Assembly: GCF_900602065.1 (NCBI RefSeq)
Contig: NZ_UWFN01000200.1
Span: 124,001 to 188,000, forward strand
DNA from: Pseudomonas viridiflava
Lineage (GTDB): Bacteria; Pseudomonadota; Gammaproteobacteria; Pseudomonadales; Pseudomonadaceae
DNA: 64,000 nt
Direction of reading: 5' to 3'
This document shows, in pieces, positions 1 through 7,702 of this stretch. How positions within the stretch are numbered: position 1 is the stretch's first letter; the number at the start of each line of letters is the position of its first letter. A program made the translations under genes and the position numbers. The notes under the pieces were generated by a model. It was not told the DNA's origin and searched no databases. It was given only the letters and a program-made list of their open reading frames with translations.

Positions 1-1
1 T

Positions 2-829
2 GACACACGCACGCCTGCATCACGTTTTCTGCCTGTCATGTTGGGCGCTTTGGTTTCGCTTGCGGTGACCGGTATGGCGCAGGCCGATGCAACGCTGGAC
101 AAAATTGAAGCCCGGCACAAGCTGGTGGTCGGTGTGCTGCTCTCTGGTGGGCCGTTCGGCTCTATCGATCCTGCCAATCAAAAGCCGAAAGGCTTGAACG
201 TTGACCTGGCAGAAGACATCGGCCGCCGTCTTGGCGCTGAAGTTGAACTGGTGCCGGTACTGCCCGCCAACCGCGTGCAATTCCTGCAGCAGGGCAAGGT
301 GGATCTGTTGATTGCCAACATGGAGTGGACCGCTGAACGCAGCCAGATTCTGGGGTCGGTACCCACACCTTTCTATCGCGTCGGCGGCACTGCGGCGGTC
401 TTGAAGGACAGCAAGATCAACACCTGGCAAGACCTCAAAGGCCAGCCGGTGTGCACCTCCCAGGGCAGCAGCTACGTCAAACCGCTGACTGAGTTTGGTG
501 CCGAGCTCAAGGCATTCAAAAGCTCTTCCGAATCCCTGCTGGCGCTACGCGGTAACAACTGCGTGGCTGCCGTACACGACTCAACGCTGATCAATCCGCT
601 ACTGGCGAATAACCCGGAATGGAAGGGCTACCGTGCCATTGCTCCGGAGCTGAACCCTGCACCCTCGGTGATCTGGACGCGTCAGGGCGAAACCGATACC
701 CAGGCCAGGCTCGACAGCATCGTCAAAGACTGGCACCGCAGCGGTTTTCTGATCGAGGCTGAGAAACGCCACAACATCACTCCGGCATCGCCTGCGCTGG
801 TTGAGCTGCATGCGCAGTTCAAGGGCTGA
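2..829 (+). CDS. Amino-acid ABC transporter substrate-binding protein (5' partial)
   Basis: Periplasmic solute-binding protein of the SBP_bac_3 (polar amino acid) family, expected to capture a ligand for the permease/ATPase pair encoded about 4 kb downstream. The frame is open from base 2, and the residues before the ATG at 38 complete a signal peptide: TRTPASRF, then a hydrophobic core and a GMAQA-A cleavage site. An ATG at 38 would leave a signal sequence without its basic n-region, so the true start probably lies left of the window. The mature part begins DATLDKIEARHKLVVGV and shows the family features VQFLQQGKVDLLIANM and DLKGQPVCTSQGSS. The next gene is a close paralogue. The family call is secure; the ligand is unknown. 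Confidence 0.85.
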   Translation, partial: DTRTPASRFLPVMLGALVSLAVTGMAQADATLDKIEARHKLVVGVLLSGGPFGSIDPANQKPKGLNVDLAEDIGRRLGAEVELVPVLPANRVQFLQQGKVDLLIANMEWTAERSQILGSVPTPFYRVGGTAAVLKDSKINTWQDLKGQPVCTSQGSSYVKPLTEFGAELKAFKSSSESLLALRGNNCVAAVHDSTLINPLLANNPEWKGYRAIAPELNPAPSVIWTRQGETDTQARLDSIVKDWHRSGFLIEAEKRHNITPASPALVELHAQFKG

Positions 830-843
830 TTAGCGGGCTCTTC

Positions 844-916
844 TGTTGGAGCTGCCGAAGGCTGCGAAAGCGGTGTGCCTGGTGCAACCCCTTCGCAGCC
901 TTCGGCAGCTCCTACA
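844..916. repeat. REP/REPIN inverted repeat
   Basis: Two inverted arms, GGAGCTGCCGAAGGCTGCGA and its reverse complement, each about 25 bases long, separated by a short loop. The element lies between the two tandem binding-protein genes. This arm sequence recurs at seven other sites in the window. Confidence 0.9.
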
Positions 917-946
917 GAGGCATTATTCTGTCGGTAAGGACTTTCC

Positions 947-1786
947 ATGAACACCTTCTTCACCCGTAAAACCCTGACAGCACTCGGGCTGATGCTCTGC
1001 GCCGGGCTGGCTCACGCTGACGCGACGCTCGACAAGATCCAGCAGCGCCACAAGATCAGCATCGGTGTGATTCTCAGCGGGCCGCCATTTGGCACCATCG
1101 ATCCGAAGACCGGCGAGCATCTGGGCTACAACGTCGAGCTGGCCAAAGGCATTGCCAAACAATTGGGCGTCGAGCTGGAGACGGTCTCGGTGCTGGCGCC
1201 CAATCGCGTGCAGTTCCTGCAGCAGGGCAAGGTTGATCTGTTGATCGCCAACATGCAGTACACCGACGAGCGCGCCGAAATTCTCGATTACGTGCCGACC
1301 CCCTATGAAGAAGTCGGCGGTGCTGCACTGATTCGCAAAGGCGCCGGGATCAGCACGTGGGAAGACCTCAAGGGCAAGCCGGTGTGCGTGTCCCAAGGCA
1401 GCAACTTTATCAAGCCATTGCAGGAAACCTACGGCGCGCAGATCAAGGCGTTCCGCAGCCAGTCCGAATCGCTGTTGTCCCTGCGTGGCAACGGTTGCGT
1501 GGCGGCGGTACATGTCAGCCCGACCATGCACGCGCTGCTCAGCGACGCCGAGTGGGCTGACTATGCGATTCCATTGCCGAACGATCTGATCCCGTCCAAT
1601 TCGGTGATCTGGATTCGCAAGGGCGAACATGATGTGCAAGCCAGGCTCGACGCCATTGTGCGCGACTGGCATCGCAGCGGCTGGTTGATCGAGGTAGGCG
1701 AACGCACCGGCATGGCACCGTCTCAAGCCTTGCGTGACCTGCATGAAAAATTCCGTAACGCCGCGCCGTTGGCCGTCAGTCAATGA
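947..1786 (+). CDS. Amino-acid ABC transporter substrate-binding protein (tandem paralogue)
   Basis: Second SBP_bac_3 periplasmic binding protein, 279 residues, with a clear Sec signal peptide (basic TRK, hydrophobic core, AGLAHA-DA cleavage). It is colinear and very similar to the preceding protein: both have ATLDKI, SGPPFG/SGGPFG, NRVQFLQQGKVDLLIANM and DWHRSG. This indicates a tandem duplication with later divergence, perhaps for related ligands. The start is ATG 947, preceded by TAAGGA. The stop overlaps the start of the FAD dehydrogenase gene by four bases (ATGA), so it appears translationally coupled to the catabolic genes. Ligand not determined. Confidence 0.88.
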   Translation: MNTFFTRKTLTALGLMLCAGLAHADATLDKIQQRHKISIGVILSGPPFGTIDPKTGEHLGYNVELAKGIAKQLGVELETVSVLAPNRVQFLQQGKVDLLIANMQYTDERAEILDYVPTPYEEVGGAALIRKGAGISTWEDLKGKPVCVSQGSNFIKPLQETYGAQIKAFRSQSESLLSLRGNGCVAAVHVSPTMHALLSDAEWADYAIPLPNDLIPSNSVIWIRKGEHDVQARLDAIVRDWHRSGWLIEVGERTGMAPSQALRDLHEKFRNAAPLAVSQ

Positions 1787-3219
1787 GTGCAGCCCTGTTC
1801 CAGGCGTTACAGCAACTGCTGGGTGTCGGTCATGTGCAGAGCGGTGATGAGACCGCCGCGCAATTGACCGACAAGCAAGGCCGTTACGTTGGCCGGGTGG
1901 TGGCGATAGTCCGCCCGGCTGATACCGAACAGGTCGCAGCCGTTGTCCGCTTGTGTGTTGCTCATGACTCACCCGTCGTGGTGCAGGGGGGCAACACCGG
2001 TTTGATGGGCGGCGCGACACCCGATGCCAGCGGCACCGCCGTGCTGGTATTGCTGGATCGACTGAACCGCGTGCGCGCAGTGGACACCGATAACGATACG
2101 TTTACCGTCGAGGCCGGCTGCATCCTGCAAAACCTGCAAGAGGTGGCGCGTGAAGCCGGGCGTCTGTTCCCGCTCAGCCTGGGCGCGGAGGGCAGTTGCA
2201 CCATCGGCGGCAACCTGGGCACCAACGCGGGCGGTACTGCCGTACTGCGTTATGGCAACACCCGTGAGTTGACGCTGGGGCTGGAAGTGGTGACTGCCGA
2301 GGGCGAAATCTGGCATGGCCTGCGCGGTTTGCGTAAGGACAACACCGGTTACGACCTCAGGGATTTATACATTGGCAGTGAAGGTACGCTGGGCATCATC
2401 ACTGCCGCTACGTTGAAACTGTTCCCGCTGCCGAAGGCTCAGGCAACGGCGTTTCTGGCGTTCGACTCATTGGCGCAAGCGGTGGGTTTTCTGTCGCATG
2501 CCCGCGCTGGATTTGGCGCAAGCCTGACGGCATTCGAGTTGCTGACGGCTGATTGTCTGGCGTTGCTGCGCGAACAGTTTCCGGACGGTCCGCAGCCATT
2601 TTCCAAGGCAGCGCAACCCTGGTTTGCACTGTTGGAACTCTCTGATAACCACAGCGAAAGCCACGCCCGGCAATCGTTTGAAGAGGTGTTGGGCGCTGCA
2701 TTCGAAAGCGAATTACTGGCTGATGCTTTGATTGCCGAAAGCCTCGCCCAGAGTGAAGCCCTGTGGTTACTGCGCGAGAACATGAGTGACGCGCAGAAAC
2801 GCGCCGGTCGCAACATGAAGCACGACATCTCCGTGCCGATTTCCCGGGTGGTGGAGTTCGTTACTTACACCGACGCCTTGCTACAGGCGCATTTCCCTGG
2901 CGTACGCAACTTCACCTTCGGTCATCTGGGCGACGGCAACCTGCATTACAACGTCGCCCACCCGCTGGATTCGACGGCTGAAGCGCATATGGCCAATTAC
3001 GCTGCCCTGAGCCTGCTGGTGCACGACAGTGCCCATGCTCATGGCGGCTCGATCAGCGCTGAACACGGCATCGGCCAGCGCAAGCTGGACATGCTGTCGC
3101 GCTACAAAAGCCCGGTAGAACTGGACCTGATGCGTCGCATCAAGCGGGCGCTGGACCCGAAAAACCTGCTCAACCCCGGCAAAGTCCTGGTGGTTGGCGA
3201 ACAGGGAGAAGCGCCATGA
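1783..3219 (+). CDS. FAD-binding D-2-hydroxyacid dehydrogenase (GlcD / D-2-hydroxyglutarate dehydrogenase type)
   Basis: A 478-residue flavoprotein of the FAD_binding_4 / FAD-oxidase_C family, which oxidises D-2-hydroxy acids (glycolate, D-lactate, D-2-hydroxyglutarate) to 2-oxo acids. The N-terminal FAD site is visible as VVVQGGNTGLMGGATP and the GSCTIGGNLGTNAGG stretch. The C-terminal cap has the hallmark FGHLGDGNLHYNV and SAEHGIGQRKLDML. Length is normal for the family. It overlaps the genes on both sides by four bases, so it belongs to the transporter operon. Next to an aminotransferase it could interconvert hydroxy and keto forms of the imported compound; that role is inferred. Substrate unknown. 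Confidence 0.85.
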   Translation: MSAALFQALQQLLGVGHVQSGDETAAQLTDKQGRYVGRVVAIVRPADTEQVAAVVRLCVAHDSPVVVQGGNTGLMGGATPDASGTAVLVLLDRLNRVRAVDTDNDTFTVEAGCILQNLQEVAREAGRLFPLSLGAEGSCTIGGNLGTNAGGTAVLRYGNTRELTLGLEVVTAEGEIWHGLRGLRKDNTGYDLRDLYIGSEGTLGIITAATLKLFPLPKAQATAFLAFDSLAQAVGFLSHARAGFGASLTAFELLTADCLALLREQFPDGPQPFSKAAQPWFALLELSDNHSESHARQSFEEVLGAAFESELLADALIAESLAQSEALWLLRENMSDAQKRAGRNMKHDISVPISRVVEFVTYTDALLQAHFPGVRNFTFGHLGDGNLHYNVAHPLDSTAEAHMANYAALSLLVHDSAHAHGGSISAEHGIGQRKLDMLSRYKSPVELDLMRRIKRALDPKNLLNPGKVLVVGEQGEAP

Positions 3220-4433
3220 GTGTGCGTCTGTCAAAACGCGTACAGCGCGTCACGCTGTCGGCCAATGCCGCAGCCAAATCACGAGTCACCGCTTTGCGCG
3301 AGGCGGGGGTCGATATCCTCGACCTGACCACCGGTGAGCCGGATTTCGATACGCCGGAACACATCAAGCAGGCCGCCTATGCCGCCATTGCAGCGGGCGA
3401 TACCAAGTACACCGCCACCCCCGGCGTGAAAGCTCTGCGGGATGCCGTGCAGCGTAAGCTCAAGCGGGAAAATGCGCTGGAATATCCGTTGCCCTCCATC
3501 GTGATTGCCAACGGTGCCAAACAGATTATTTATAACGCCTTTGCTGCCACTCTGGATGACGGTGACGAAGTCCTTGTGCCAGTGCCGTACTGGCCGTCGT
3601 TCCCGGACAGCGTGCGCTTTAGCGGTGGCGAACCGGTGTTTATCGAGTGCCCGCTGGAACAGGGCTGCAAGCTGACGCCGAGCCAGCTGGAAAGCCACAT
3701 CACCGAGCGCACCCGCTGGCTGATTCTCAACGGCCCCGGCAACCCGAGCGGCGCGATCTACAGCGAAGCCGAATTACAGGCATTGGCTGACGTGCTTCGA
3801 CGTCATCCGCAGGTCCTGGTCCTGCTGGACGAGTTGTACGAGCACATTCGCTTTGATGGTTGTCAGGCGTTGAACCTGCTCAACGTCGCCCCGGATCTGC
3901 AATCGCGCTGCCTGTTGGTGGGCGGAGTCTCCAAGACTTACGCCATGACCGGCTGGCGCATCGGCTTTGGTGCTGGCCCGCAAGAGCTGACCACCGCCAT
4001 GACGGTGGTGCAATCGCAATCCACTTCTGGCGCATCGTCAGTCGGGCAGGCGGCAGCGCTGGCCGCATTTGAAGGCGGTTTGGGTTTCCTGCCAGAGCAG
4101 GTTGCGGCGTATCACCAGCGCCGTGATGTGCTGGTAGCGGCATTGCGCGAGGTGGACGGGCTGCAGGTTCTGGAGCCTCTAGGCGGATTCTTTGTGTTTG
4201 TCCGCTGCGCCGGTTTACTCGGTCGTTATCGTCCGGACGGCCAGCGTATTGACAGCGACGCCGATGTGGTCGACTGGTTGCTGGAGTCAGGTGTCGCAGG
4301 CGTCGCGGGCAGTGCTTACGGCCTGTCGCCCTGGTTCCGCCTGTCGATTGCCACTGCAACGACTAGCGTTGCCGAAGCCGGACGACGCATCGCCGCGGCC
4401 TGCGCGCGTTTGCACAGCGAGGTGCATGCATGA
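3216..4433 (+). CDS. PLP-dependent aminotransferase, class I/II
   Basis: A 405-residue fold-type I aminotransferase of the aspartate/aromatic aminotransferase group. Seen in the sequence: the N-terminal LDLTTGEPDFDTP motif, the NGPGNPSGA substrate loop, and the PLP-binding lysine K240 in VGGVSKTYAMTGWRIGF, followed by the phosphate-contacting arginine. Such enzymes transfer an amino group between an amino acid and a 2-oxo acid in the cytoplasm. ATGA-type overlaps with the flavoprotein before it and the permease after it place it in one coupled transcript, so it most likely acts on the imported amino acid (inference). The exact substrate cannot be read from sequence. Confidence 0.87.
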   Translation: MSVRLSKRVQRVTLSANAAAKSRVTALREAGVDILDLTTGEPDFDTPEHIKQAAYAAIAAGDTKYTATPGVKALRDAVQRKLKRENALEYPLPSIVIANGAKQIIYNAFAATLDDGDEVLVPVPYWPSFPDSVRFSGGEPVFIECPLEQGCKLTPSQLESHITERTRWLILNGPGNPSGAIYSEAELQALADVLRRHPQVLVLLDELYEHIRFDGCQALNLLNVAPDLQSRCLLVGGVSKTYAMTGWRIGFGAGPQELTTAMTVVQSQSTSGASSVGQAAALAAFEGGLGFLPEQVAAYHQRRDVLVAALREVDGLQVLEPLGGFFVFVRCAGLLGRYRPDGQRIDSDADVVDWLLESGVAGVAGSAYGLSPWFRLSIATATTSVAEAGRRIAAACARLHSEVHA

Positions 4434-5164
4434 GTCATTGGCTCGAATTATTCGTCCACTGGACCGCAGGGTTCGGACTCAATTACAACTTTCTGCTGGA
4501 TGCCTATCAACGCGGCTCCATGGTGGACGGTGCGCTGACTACCATGCTGTTGTGCGCTTTCACCATCGTCGGCAGCTTGCTGGTAGGGGTTGTGCTGGCG
4601 GCAATGCTGACGTCGGGCAAAACGTATCTGGCAACCCCGGCGCGGATATTCATTGAGGTCACCCGCAACACGCCAACACTGGTTCAGCTGTATTGCGCGT
4701 TTCTGGTGTTGAACATGTTGCTGACCCAGGCTGTTGGCGCGGCCAACCCGCTGACACCGTTTGCCTGGGTGGTGATCGTGATTTCCCTGCACAAGGGCGC
4801 GTTTCATGCCGAGGCGTTACGCGCCGGTATCGAGGCCGTGCCATCGGTGACCATGGAGGCTGCCAGCTCGCTGGCGTTCAGCAGCCGTCAGTTGTTGTGG
4901 AATGTACAACTGCCGCTGGCCCTGCGGTTCGCCTTGCCGTCCCTGATCAACAACCTGATCGATCTGGTGAAAATGACGGCAGTGGCATCTGCCATTGCGG
5001 TTGGCGACATCACTTACGCGGCGATCATGATCTGGACCCAGAGCGATAACGTGCTGGAGCTGATGATTCTGATTCTGTCGTTCTTCGGCTTGCTGAGCTT
5101 CTTCGTCAACTGTGTAGGTCGCGCCCTCGAAGCGCGCCTGAGGATGCCTGGTTATGGCCACTGA
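4430..5164 (+). CDS. Amino-acid ABC transporter permease 1
   Basis: Inner-membrane permease of the HisM/GlnP family, 244 residues with several hydrophobic segments. The coupling (EAA) loop contacting the ATPase reads EAASSLAFSSRQLLWNVQLP, and the N-terminal part has the family VTRNTPTLVQLY segment. It probably pairs with the second permease that follows. It overlaps the upstream aminotransferase by four bases and the next permease by eleven, so the three are cotranslated. The substrate should match the binding proteins at the start of the locus. Confidence 0.9.
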   Translation: MSHWLELFVHWTAGFGLNYNFLLDAYQRGSMVDGALTTMLLCAFTIVGSLLVGVVLAAMLTSGKTYLATPARIFIEVTRNTPTLVQLYCAFLVLNMLLTQAVGAANPLTPFAWVVIVISLHKGAFHAEALRAGIEAVPSVTMEAASSLAFSSRQLLWNVQLPLALRFALPSLINNLIDLVKMTAVASAIAVGDITYAAIMIWTQSDNVLELMILILSFFGLLSFFVNCVGRALEARLRMPGYGH

Positions 5165-5945
5165 TTCTTCCACTGTGGCTGTGCCGCTGGCCTGGCCGCG
5201 CCGCCACATCGGCAAGCTGGCGCTGCTCGTTGCGGCAGTTGCCTGGCTGATCTTCGCTGCTCCGCAAAGCCCGGTGTTCATGGCGCTGGTGCAATGGTCG
5301 CCAGCTCTGGCCAAGGGGTTCGGGCAAAACATCCTGATCAGCCTTGTTGCGATCGGTCTGGGCACGCTGGCAGGTCTGTTGATTGGTGCGCTGGCCTTGT
5401 CGCCCGCCTGGATATTGCGCCTGCCTGCCCGGATCTGGGTGCAGGTCTTCCGTAATGCGCCGTGGCTGGTGCTGATCTACTTCACGACGTATGTGTTCCC
5501 GTTCGAGATTCACATCGGTAACTCTTACGTGTCGTTTCCCGACTGGGTCAAGGTCACTATTGGCCTTGCATTGCCGGCGAGTGCCAACGTTGCGGAGATC
5601 TTCCGTGGTGCGATTGGCTCGATCCCCAGTACCCAATGGGAAGCCGCACGTTCGCTGGCGTTTACCCGCTGGCAGATCTTCACGTCGATCATTCTGCCGC
5701 AGTGTTTCAAGCGCATGTTGCCGCCCTGGATGAACCTTTATGCGGTGATCACCATGGGCACAGCGCTGGCCTCTCTGGTCGGCGTGCATGACGTGATCGA
5801 CACCGCGCAGATCGCCAGTAACACGGTGAACCAGACCGGCTTCACCGTGCTGATCTACATGAGCCTGTTGGCGCTGTTTTTCGCCTACTGCTATCCGATT
5901 TCCCGTTTGACTCAACGTCTGGAGCGCCGTTATGCCTTCTATTGA
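5154..5945 (+). CDS. Amino-acid ABC transporter permease 2
   Basis: Second permease of the HisM/GlnP family (263 residues), with a hydrophobic N-terminal segment LALLVAAVAWLIFA and later membrane spans. The RNAPWLVLIYF segment and the EAA loop EAARSLAFTRWQIFTSIILP are typical. It presumably forms a heterodimeric channel with the preceding permease. The start ATG 5154 lies inside the end of that gene, and the stop overlaps the ATPase gene by 14 bases, which supports a tightly coupled operon. Confidence 0.9.
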   Translation: MATDSSTVAVPLAWPRRHIGKLALLVAAVAWLIFAAPQSPVFMALVQWSPALAKGFGQNILISLVAIGLGTLAGLLIGALALSPAWILRLPARIWVQVFRNAPWLVLIYFTTYVFPFEIHIGNSYVSFPDWVKVTIGLALPASANVAEIFRGAIGSIPSTQWEAARSLAFTRWQIFTSIILPQCFKRMLPPWMNLYAVITMGTALASLVGVHDVIDTAQIASNTVNQTGFTVLIYMSLLALFFAYCYPISRLTQRLERRYAFY

Positions 5946-6768
5946 TAAAGCCTCCCAGCCACTGGTAAGTCTGCGCGACCTGCATTTGTCATTCGGCTCC
6001 AACCATGTACTCAAGGGGATTGATCTTGAGGTGCAACGCGGCCAGGCGGTGTCGATCATCGGACCTTCAGGTTCGGGGAAATCAACCATCCTGCGTTGCA
6101 TTACCGGTTTGCTGCAGACCCAGCGCGGCACCATTCAGGTCGGTGCCACTGAGGTCAACACGCTGGCCACCGAAGCCGACCGTATCGAACTGCGTAAACG
6201 GGTTGGTTTCGTGTTTCAGCAATACAACCTGTTCCCGCATTTGTCGGTACTCGAGAACCTGGTGATTGCGCCACGCAAGGTGCTGGGTATCAGCCGGGCC
6301 GAAGCCGAGCAGCAAGCCCGGGCACTGCTGGCCAAGGTCCGCATGGAACACAAGGCGGATGCCTATCCTGGTCAGTTGTCCGGTGGTCAGCAACAGCGTG
6401 TGGCGATTGCCCGGGCGTTGGCCATGCGGCCTGAGCTGATCCTGTTTGACGAAGTGACTTCCGCGCTGGACCCGGAAACGGTCGGCGAGGTGCTGACCGT
6501 GATCCGTGAGCTGACGGAGGAGGGCATGACCTGTGTGCTGGTCACCCACGAAATGCGTTTCGCCGAAGAAATCAGCGATGTGGTGTATTTCACCGAGAAC
6601 GGTTTGATCGTCGAACACGGCAGCGCCGAGCAGATTTTCCAGCGGCCGATCAGCGAGCGCACCCGCGAGTTCCTGCGTCACGCGCTGGGGGATTCAGGTC
6701 GCCGTCCGGCGGCACACAATGATCCGTATGTGTTGAGCAATCTGGGCCGGTACAGCATTTCTGTTTGA
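5932..6768 (+). CDS. Amino-acid ABC transporter ATP-binding protein
   Basis: A 278-residue ATPase of the polar amino acid transporter family (GlnQ/HisP-like). Walker A is GPSGSGKST, the Q-loop is FVFQQYNLFPHLS, the signature is LSGGQQQRVAIARAL, Walker B is LILFDEVTSALDPE, and the switch histidine is in VTHEMRF. It energises the two permeases upstream. About 30 extra residues follow the usual C-terminus (RRPAAHNDPYVLSNL and onward) and have no recognised function. It is the last gene before a REP element that separates the transporter from the sulfur enzymes. Confidence 0.92.
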   Translation: MPSIDKASQPLVSLRDLHLSFGSNHVLKGIDLEVQRGQAVSIIGPSGSGKSTILRCITGLLQTQRGTIQVGATEVNTLATEADRIELRKRVGFVFQQYNLFPHLSVLENLVIAPRKVLGISRAEAEQQARALLAKVRMEHKADAYPGQLSGGQQQRVAIARALAMRPELILFDEVTSALDPETVGEVLTVIRELTEEGMTCVLVTHEMRFAEEISDVVYFTENGLIVEHGSAEQIFQRPISERTREFLRHALGDSGRRPAAHNDPYVLSNLGRYSISV

Positions 6769-6775
6769 TATTGGT

Positions 6776-6853
6776 CCTGTAGGAGCTGCCGAAGGCTGCG
6801 AATTCGCGGTGTGTCAGATGATGCAAATCGCAGCCTGCGGCAGCTCCTACAGG
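6776..6853. repeat. REP/REPIN inverted repeat
   Basis: Arms CTGTAGGAGCTGCCGAAGG and the matching reverse complement (one arm carries GCCTGCGG) flank a loop of roughly 26 bases. It lies between the ABC ATPase and the cupin dioxygenase gene and may act as a transcript-processing or termination hairpin. Confidence 0.88.
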
Positions 6854-6936
6854 AGACATTCAAAAGACCCGCGCAGCGGGCGTTACCTGCGTGCAGTTCC
6901 ACAACAACCGACTGCAACGATTATCCAGGAGTATTT

Positions 6937-7533
6937 ATGACTATCGAAAACCGTGCCGAAGCCATCGAAAACCTTTTGCAGCAAGTGCGTGTAATCAACG
7001 ACCGCGGCGTCGACCGTGCGGCGTTGCAGGAAATCATCACGCTGCTTGAAGGTCTTGCCACTCGCCATGACCTGTTTAATTTCGACACCTTTCCCTCGCC
7101 GGTCCCCGGGGCTGGTTCGACGGCTTTTCGCTATCGCCTGAACGACGATGGCAACACGCCAACGCTTTACATGAACTCGCTGTTGCCGGGCAAAAAAACC
7201 TTGCCTCATAACCATGAGACCTGGGCGGTGATCGTTGCCGTACAAGGGCAGGAAATCAATTACGTCTGGGCACGTACCGACGACGGCAGCAACCCTGAGT
7301 ACGCCAGACTTGAGCTGGACAAAGAGGTCGTGGTGCAGCCCGGCACGCCGATTGGTTTTTTGGGCGAAGACCTGCACGGCATCCGGGTTGAGGGTGATAC
7401 ACCGACGCTGCATTTCCACTTGTACGGTCGTCCTCTGGAATCTTTGAACGGGCGGTTTGGTGTCAACGAGGAAGGCCGCGTCTTGAATTACAACGCGTCG
7501 CAGATGGAACCCTCGATCAAGGCTTATGCATGA
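6937..7533 (+). CDS. Cysteine dioxygenase-type cupin (thiol dioxygenase)
   Basis: A 198-residue cupin resembling type I cysteine dioxygenase, non-haem iron enzymes that oxidise a thiol such as cysteine or 3-mercaptopropionate to the sulfinate. The likely iron ligands are H91 and H93 in LPHNHETWAVI and H147 in GEDLHGIRV. ATG 6937 is preferred because a CAGGAG ribosome site lies eight bases upstream; the frame is open further upstream but that part overlaps the REP. The next gene carries rhodanese and C-S lyase domains, which strongly suggests sulfur amino acid degradation. Which thiol is oxidised is not known. Confidence 0.8.
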   Translation: MTIENRAEAIENLLQQVRVINDRGVDRAALQEIITLLEGLATRHDLFNFDTFPSPVPGAGSTAFRYRLNDDGNTPTLYMNSLLPGKKTLPHNHETWAVIVAVQGQEINYVWARTDDGSNPEYARLELDKEVVVQPGTPIGFLGEDLHGIRVEGDTPTLHFHLYGRPLESLNGRFGVNEEGRVLNYNASQMEPSIKAYA

Positions 7534-7635
7534 TTGATGTGCTCCCTCTGCGTGCCTGTGGCAGGGCTGGGGTAGTTGGTTAACCGGCAGTTGGTGTGTG
7601 CGATAAATAATGACGCTGTGTGACCAATATCCACG

Positions 7636-7673
7636 TCTCATGTATCGCGGGCAAGCACCGCTCCCACAGGTCC
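7636..7673. repeat. Single REP arm
   Basis: One arm of the second REP family (ATCGCGGGCAAGCACCGCTC followed by CCACAGG) without a nearby inverted partner. It sits in the 169-base gap between the dioxygenase and rhodanese genes; nothing else is evident in that gap. Confidence 0.6.
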
Positions 7674-7702
7674 TGCATCAATACAACAATTTGTGAGATT
7701 CC

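Noticed and set aside
844..916. Repeated palindromes considered as CRISPR repeats
   Set aside because: The copies are scattered tens of kilobases apart, are inverted pairs rather than evenly spaced direct repeats, and have no spacers or cas genes nearby.
923..2020. Long minus-strand reading frame (365 codons) opposite the second binding protein
   Set aside because: It is antisense to two genes with clear family motifs, has an arginine/histidine-rich composition with no recognisable domain, and reflects GC-rich codon bias of the opposite strand.
5106..6134. Minus-strand reading frame of 342 codons opposite the permease/ATPase
   Set aside because: It covers parts of three real genes and shows no domain.
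6811..6936. Upstream extension of the cysteine-dioxygenase-like gene
   Set aside because: The extra 42 codons run through a REP arm and lack a ribosome site; ATG 6937 has a good one.
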